From an uncultured Ruminococcus sp. (GTDB lineage: Bacteria; Bacillota; Clostridia; Oscillospirales; Ruminococcaceae), in contig CAMWHN010000086.1 of the NCBI GenBank assembly GCA_947174085.1, positions 1-8,222 on the forward strand: a stretch of 8,222 bases of DNA, written 5' to 3'. This document shows positions 5,980 through 8,222 of this stretch, in pieces. Each line of letters begins with the position of its first letter. The stretch's first letter is position 1. The notes beneath the pieces are model-generated. The model worked only from the letters and a program-made list of their open reading frames with translations, was not told the DNA's origin and searched no databases. A program made the translations under genes and the position numbers.

Positions 5980-6063
5980 TAGGTTACAAAACGATTACAA
6001 CAATTCCAATTTAGATGAGGCTAAACTTTCATGCGTATGGTCTGTGATATATAGTGAATCAAC

Positions 6064-6093
6064 TTGACAGCAATAGGTATGAAATTGTAAAAT
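6064..6093 (+). promoter_or_regulatory. Promoter inside the IS630 left end
   Basis: A perfect TTGACA (6064-6069) and TAAAAT (6088-6093) are 18 bases apart, 31 bases before the transposase start at 6124. The -35 box overlaps the inner part of the terminal repeat, so transposase binding to its own end could block transcription; that is inference. Confidence 0.6.
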
Positions 6094-6123
6094 AAGTAAA
6101 AGTAATGAAAAAGGAGAATAGAA

Positions 6124-6974
6124 ATGGGACATAGTAAAGACTTTAAAGAAAGAGCAGTCAGTTACCGGTTGGAAGGACATACAGTAACAGAAACAAGCAG
6201 GATATTCGGAATCGGAACAGATACATTGAACAGATGGGGGAGACAGTACAGGGAAACAGGCGATCTGTCAGCGAAACCGTTGAATAGAACATTCTGGAAA
6301 ATAGACCCTGAAAAATTAAAACGATATGTAAAAGAACATCCAGATGCAATGCAGAAAGAGATGGCAGAAGTATTTCAATGTAGCAAATCGGGAATCTGCA
6401 AGGCTTTGAAACAAAACAAGATTACATTTAAAAAAAGATATTCACCTACAAAGAACAAAGCAAAGAAAAAGTAGAGGAATATCTTGAAAAGATACAAGGA
6501 ATTCCGGAAGAAAAAATTGTATCTATTGATGAAACAGGAATCCAGCAGTATCTGTGCCGGGAATATGCTTATGCACCAAGAGGCGAAAAGGTGTATGATA
6601 CGATTTCAGGAAGAAAATTTAAACGGCTCAATATTGTAGTGGCAAAACAGGGAAATACTGTTCTTTCTCCATTACAGTACGAGTGTTCTATGACGAAAGA
6701 GCTTTTTGAATCCTGGTTCGAGAAATTTCTTCTGCCTGAACTACCTGAAAATTTTGTACTTGTTATGGATAATGCTTCCTTTCACCGAAAGAAAAGACTC
6801 CATGAAATTGCTCAAAATCATCAGATGATTTTGATTTTTCTTCCACCTTACTCTCCAGAGTTGAATCCTATTGAAAAAGAATGGGCTAATCTCAAACAAG
6901 GGCTTGCATCTCATCTTCGCTTATTTTCCAACTTAGACGATGCTGTTTCATACTATTTTAAAGTAAATTTATAG
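6124..6974 (+). CDS. IS630-family transposase in two frames joined by a -1 shift (copy 2)
   Basis: Frame A (6124-6474) begins at an ATG 6 bases after AAGGAGA (6111-6117). It encodes the DNA-binding half: helix-turn-helix residues about 5-45 (Phe-Lys-Glu-Arg-Ala-Val...Gly-His-Thr-Val-Thr-Glu-Thr) and a second winged-helix-like segment. Frame B continues without a gap from about 6469 to 6974 and has the complete catalytic half: Ile-Asp-Glu-Thr-Gly near 6530, Met-Asp-Asn-Ala-Ser-Phe-His near 6768, and Leu-Asn-Pro-Ile-Glu-Lys-Glu-Trp near 6865. The frames meet at GAAAAAG followed at once by TAG (6465-6474), a plausible programmed -1 site; a simple deletion is the alternative. The joined protein is about 283 residues, normal for the family. 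It cuts and pastes the element at TA targets. This is the only IS630 copy here that keeps both halves. Confidence 0.8.
6465..6494 (+). promoter_or_regulatory. Candidate programmed -1 frameshift signal
   Basis: In frame A the codons read AAG-AAA-AAG-TAG, so the slippery GAAAAAG (6465-6471) abuts the stop. Eight bases after it, TATCTT (6480-6485) pairs with AAGATA (6489-6494) around a GAA loop. Slippage by -1 enters frame B exactly where catalytic-domain homology continues. The stem is AU-rich and weak. Confidence 0.45.
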
Positions 6975-7548
6975 TATAGATTTAAGAGAACGGGTCGTAA
7001 AATACCGTCTCGCAGGACACACGATAAAAGAAACATGTGAAGTGTTCGGTATAGGAAATTATGCAGTCAGCAAATGGGTAAAACAATACAAGGAAACAGG
7101 TGATTTGTCAAATAAACCTCTGAACAGAGAGTACAAGAAAATAGACCCTGAAAAACTGAAAGCATCTATTGTCGAACATCCGGATGCCTATCAAAGAGAA
7201 ATCGCTGAAGCATTTGCATGCAGTGCAGTGGCAGTTGGAAAAGCATTGAAACGTCACAAAAGTATAACAGATAGTACACTGTTCGAATTTTGGTTTGAAC
7301 AGTATCTTTTGCCATGTCTTCCGGAGGATGCTGTTATTGTGATGGATAATGCTTCATTTCATCGTAAGAAACAGTTGACTGATATTTCTGCCAGAAATCA
7401 GCGTACACTGATTTTTCTTCCATCTTATTCTCCTGAGCTGAATCCCATTGAAAATTTTTGGGCTTATTTGAAATCAATCATCCATAATTCTATTCATACA
7501 TTTGATTCCTTGGATGATGCCATCTCTTTTGCTTTTCAAGTTTGTTGA
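6970..7548 (+). pseudogene. IS630-family transposase, no start and internal deletion (copy 3)
   Basis: Homology opens at Tyr-Ser-Ile-Asp-Leu-Arg-Glu-Arg (6970 on), overlapping the stop of the previous transposase. There is no upstream ATG, so the first two or three codons are gone. The ATG at 7042 lies inside the helix-turn-helix and has no ribosome binding site. The DNA-binding half continues to Lys-Ala-Leu-Lys-Arg-His-Lys near 7260. It then jumps in frame to Asp-Ser-Thr-Leu-Phe-Glu-Phe-Trp, dropping about 90 residues that in copy 2 include the first catalytic Asp (Asp-Glu-Thr-Gly). The second Asp (Val-Met-Asp-Asn-Ala-Ser-Phe-His) and the Glu (Leu-Asn-Pro-Ile-Glu-Asn) remain. It cannot catalyse transposition. 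A start at 7042 would leave an incomplete DNA-binding domain. Confidence 0.82.
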
Positions 7549-8058
7549 CTATATAATCAGAACCTTAACGCTGTCCTGCTCACAAAGATTATTTATATAT
7601 CCTAGCAGCTCAACTCGGTCTATTCCAGAACGTTCAAAGTCATCAAGAACTATTAGTTTTCGACTCAAGTCTATTGAATTATATATTTCTTGTAAATCAT
7701 CATCTACTGAACTAATATCAAAACCAATCTTATTGATAATCCCATTAAATATAGTCTTGCCAACTATTTTTGCCACAACTTTACCAGTACTTTTAACTTC
7801 TGTGTTATCAGATTTGCCAACAGTTCTCAACTCAAAATATATACTTTTGCTTATATCTGAAATATTTGTTAAACCATAAAGAGAAACTATCACACAATTG
7901 TGTTTCCCACCTTCACTGGATTCAAGAAATGGTTTAAGATTACTATTTATATAATAGCTTTTTCCCGTTCCCCAGCCACTTGTGAGCATAACAGCTCTTC
8001 CTGTTTTATCATTTTCAATGTAATTTTTTATAAAAAAATTAAGTTTCTCATATGCCAT
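7549..8058 (-). CDS. KAP-like P-loop NTPase, N-terminal fragment truncated by IS630
   Basis: Reading leftward from ATG 8058, 169 residues are encoded. Walker A is Gly28-Trp-Gly-Thr-Gly-Lys33-Ser34. Walker B is Leu-Ile-Val-Leu-Asp139-Asp140-Phe-Glu-Arg, close to the KAP pattern. Between them lies Val-Ile-Val-Ser-Leu-Tyr-Gly-Leu, seen in bacterial proteins named P-loop NTPase fold proteins, several of which occur near defence genes. KAP proteins are usually several times longer, with a C-terminal part of varied function that is missing here. The frame reads Lys-Val-Leu-Ile-Ile and ends at a TAG formed by the IS630 terminal repeat (7549-7551). Start 8058 is preferred over 8076 because GAGG lies 8 bases upstream of it, whereas 8076 has no site. 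Its own promoter is at 8120-8148. The fragment would bind nucleotide if it folds, but sensor and arginine-finger regions are absent. A role in phage defence is inference from family habit only. Confidence 0.75.
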   Translation of the reverse strand: MAYEKLNFFIKNYIENDKTGRAVMLTSGWGTGKSYYINSNLKPFLESSEGGKHNCVIVSLYGLTNISDISKSIYFELRTVGKSDNTEVKSTGKVVAKIVGKTIFNGIINKIGFDISSVDDDLQEIYNSIDLSRKLIVLDDFERSGIDRVELLGYINNLCEQDSVKVLII

Positions 8059-8119
8059 TATAAAAACCTCATACACATTATTAATCTACATAAAAACTAT
8101 TCATACTGTTGCACTAATA

Positions 8120-8148
8120 ATTATATCATAAGCACAAATATATGTCAA
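8120..8148 (-). promoter_or_regulatory. Consensus promoter of the KAP-like NTPase gene
   Basis: On the minus strand a perfect TTGACA (8148-8143) and perfect TATAAT (8125-8120) are separated by exactly 17 bases. The predicted start is near 8112, leaving a leader of about 55 nt before the ATG at 8058. The truncated gene is therefore probably still transcribed toward the IS630 block. Confidence 0.8.
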
Positions 8149-8167
8149 TAATTATCATAATATATAC

Positions 8168-8222
8168 CAGGGCAACCGCATGAAAAGTTCACAAAAATAT
8201 GTTATAATTGACTAAAAAGGAA
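8168..8222 (+). mobile_element. Left end of a second ISAs1-like element (continues past the window)
   Basis: CAGGGCAACCGCATGA (8168-8183) matches the left end of the ISAs1 element at 4790 at 13 of 16 bases. The same parts follow in the same order: TATAAT at 8203-8208 and AAAAAGGAA at 8214-8222, equivalent to the promoter and ribosome binding site before the transposase at 4873. A plus-strand transposase ATG is expected within about 10-15 bases after the window. The differences indicate a relative, not an identical copy. Confidence 0.6.

Larger units (their letters stand above)
4790..6044 (+). mobile_element. ISAs1-family insertion sequence, complete with both ends
   Basis: Left end CAGACCAATCGCATGA (4790-4805) matches the reverse complement of the right end, TCATGCGTATGGTCTG (6029-6044), at 14 of 16 bases. 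The 1255-bp length suits the ISAs1 family. It contains a promoter, a ribosome binding site and one transposase gene filling the element. The ten flanking bases on the two sides agree at only 6 of 10 (ATCTGTATAG and TGATATATAG), so a target duplication is eroded or one flank was replaced. It landed in the IS982 remnant. Confidence 0.8.
6048..7555 (+). mobile_element. IS630-family block: two transposase genes between one pair of terminal repeats
   Basis: TATATAGTGAATCAACTT at 6048-6065 resembles the reverse complement of the end at 7531-7555 (TATATAGTCAACAAACTT), and the similarity extends a few bases further inward. Both outer ends are TA-rich, as expected for TA-targeting IS630 elements. A simple IS630 is about 1.1-1.2 kb; this block is about 1.5 kb because a second, deleted transposase gene follows the first at 6970. 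A degenerate right end for the first copy is visible near 6955-6980. The left end sits 3 bp after the ISAs1 right end, and the right end cuts the KAP-like NTPase gene. Confidence 0.65.

Noticed and set aside
5974..6000. TTGTAAT...ATTACAA inverted repeat after the ISAs1 transposase as a terminator
   Set aside because: The stem is AT-rich with a long loop, there is no following T-run, and it overlaps the stop codon.
7502..7879. Plus-strand open frame running into the NTPase region
   Set aside because: It is antisense to the KAP-like NTPase, whose Walker motifs and promoter are clear on the minus strand.
1..8222. CRISPR arrays, tRNA or rRNA genes
   Set aside because: No regularly spaced short repeats and no cloverleaf or conserved rRNA segment were seen on either strand.

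Overview
The window looks like a decayed insertion-sequence cluster from an AT-rich, low-GC Firmicute, probably a gut clostridium of the Lachnospiraceae/Ruminococcaceae type. The pointers are AT-rich codon use, strong GGAGG-type ribosome binding sites, sigma-A promoters, a BspA-like leucine-rich-repeat surface protein, and the mix of IS families (IS5, IS110, IS630, IS982, ISAs1). The taxon is inferred from style, not from a marker gene. Nearly every gene is broken, each in a different way. The clear exception is an IS110-family transposase that looks intact.

Region 1 (1-1925). A lipoprotein signal peptide and Pro/Glu-rich linker (58-552) and a leucine-rich-repeat domain (1256-1925) are two halves of one ancestral surface lipoprotein gene. 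They are separated by a 701-bp degenerate IS5-family element on the minus strand (553-1253) with 18-bp inverted repeats (17/18). Removing the element and one TA copy restores an open junction. The gene also carries a 1-base frameshift just after the lipobox and a second frameshift at the start of the repeat domain.

Region 2 (1926-2327). A 186-bp sequence bounded by perfect 17-bp inverted repeats ending in TA (a MITE-like element) ends the repeat gene. It also supplies the stop codon of a minus-strand sigma-70-factor fossil on its other side.

Region 3 (2388-4032). An IS110-family element: a near-consensus promoter, then about 215 nt of structured non-coding leader that is a good bridge-RNA candidate, then an apparently intact DEDD transposase with its C-terminal serine, then a short 3' non-coding end.

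Region 4 (4033-6044). A headless IS630 transposase fragment, a minus-strand IS982 transposase fragment, and a complete ISAs1-family element with inverted repeats (4790-6044). The ISAs1 transposase is full length except for one in-frame TAA.

Region 5 (6048-7555). Two tandem IS630-type transposase genes lie between one matched pair of terminal repeats. The first is in two frames joined at a possible -1 slippery site. The second has no start and an in-frame deletion that removes the first catalytic Asp.

Region 6 (7549-8222). On the minus strand is the N-terminal 169 residues of a KAP-like P-loop NTPase with an excellent own promoter, cut off by the IS630 terminal repeat. The last 55 bases are the left end of a second ISAs1-like element, whose transposase would start just outside the window.

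The host genes (surface lipoprotein, sigma factor, NTPase) are fragments stranded between mobile elements. No working pathway is encoded here. The parts most worth checking are the IS110 bridge RNA candidate, the IS630 frameshift signal, the MITE, and the truncated NTPase.
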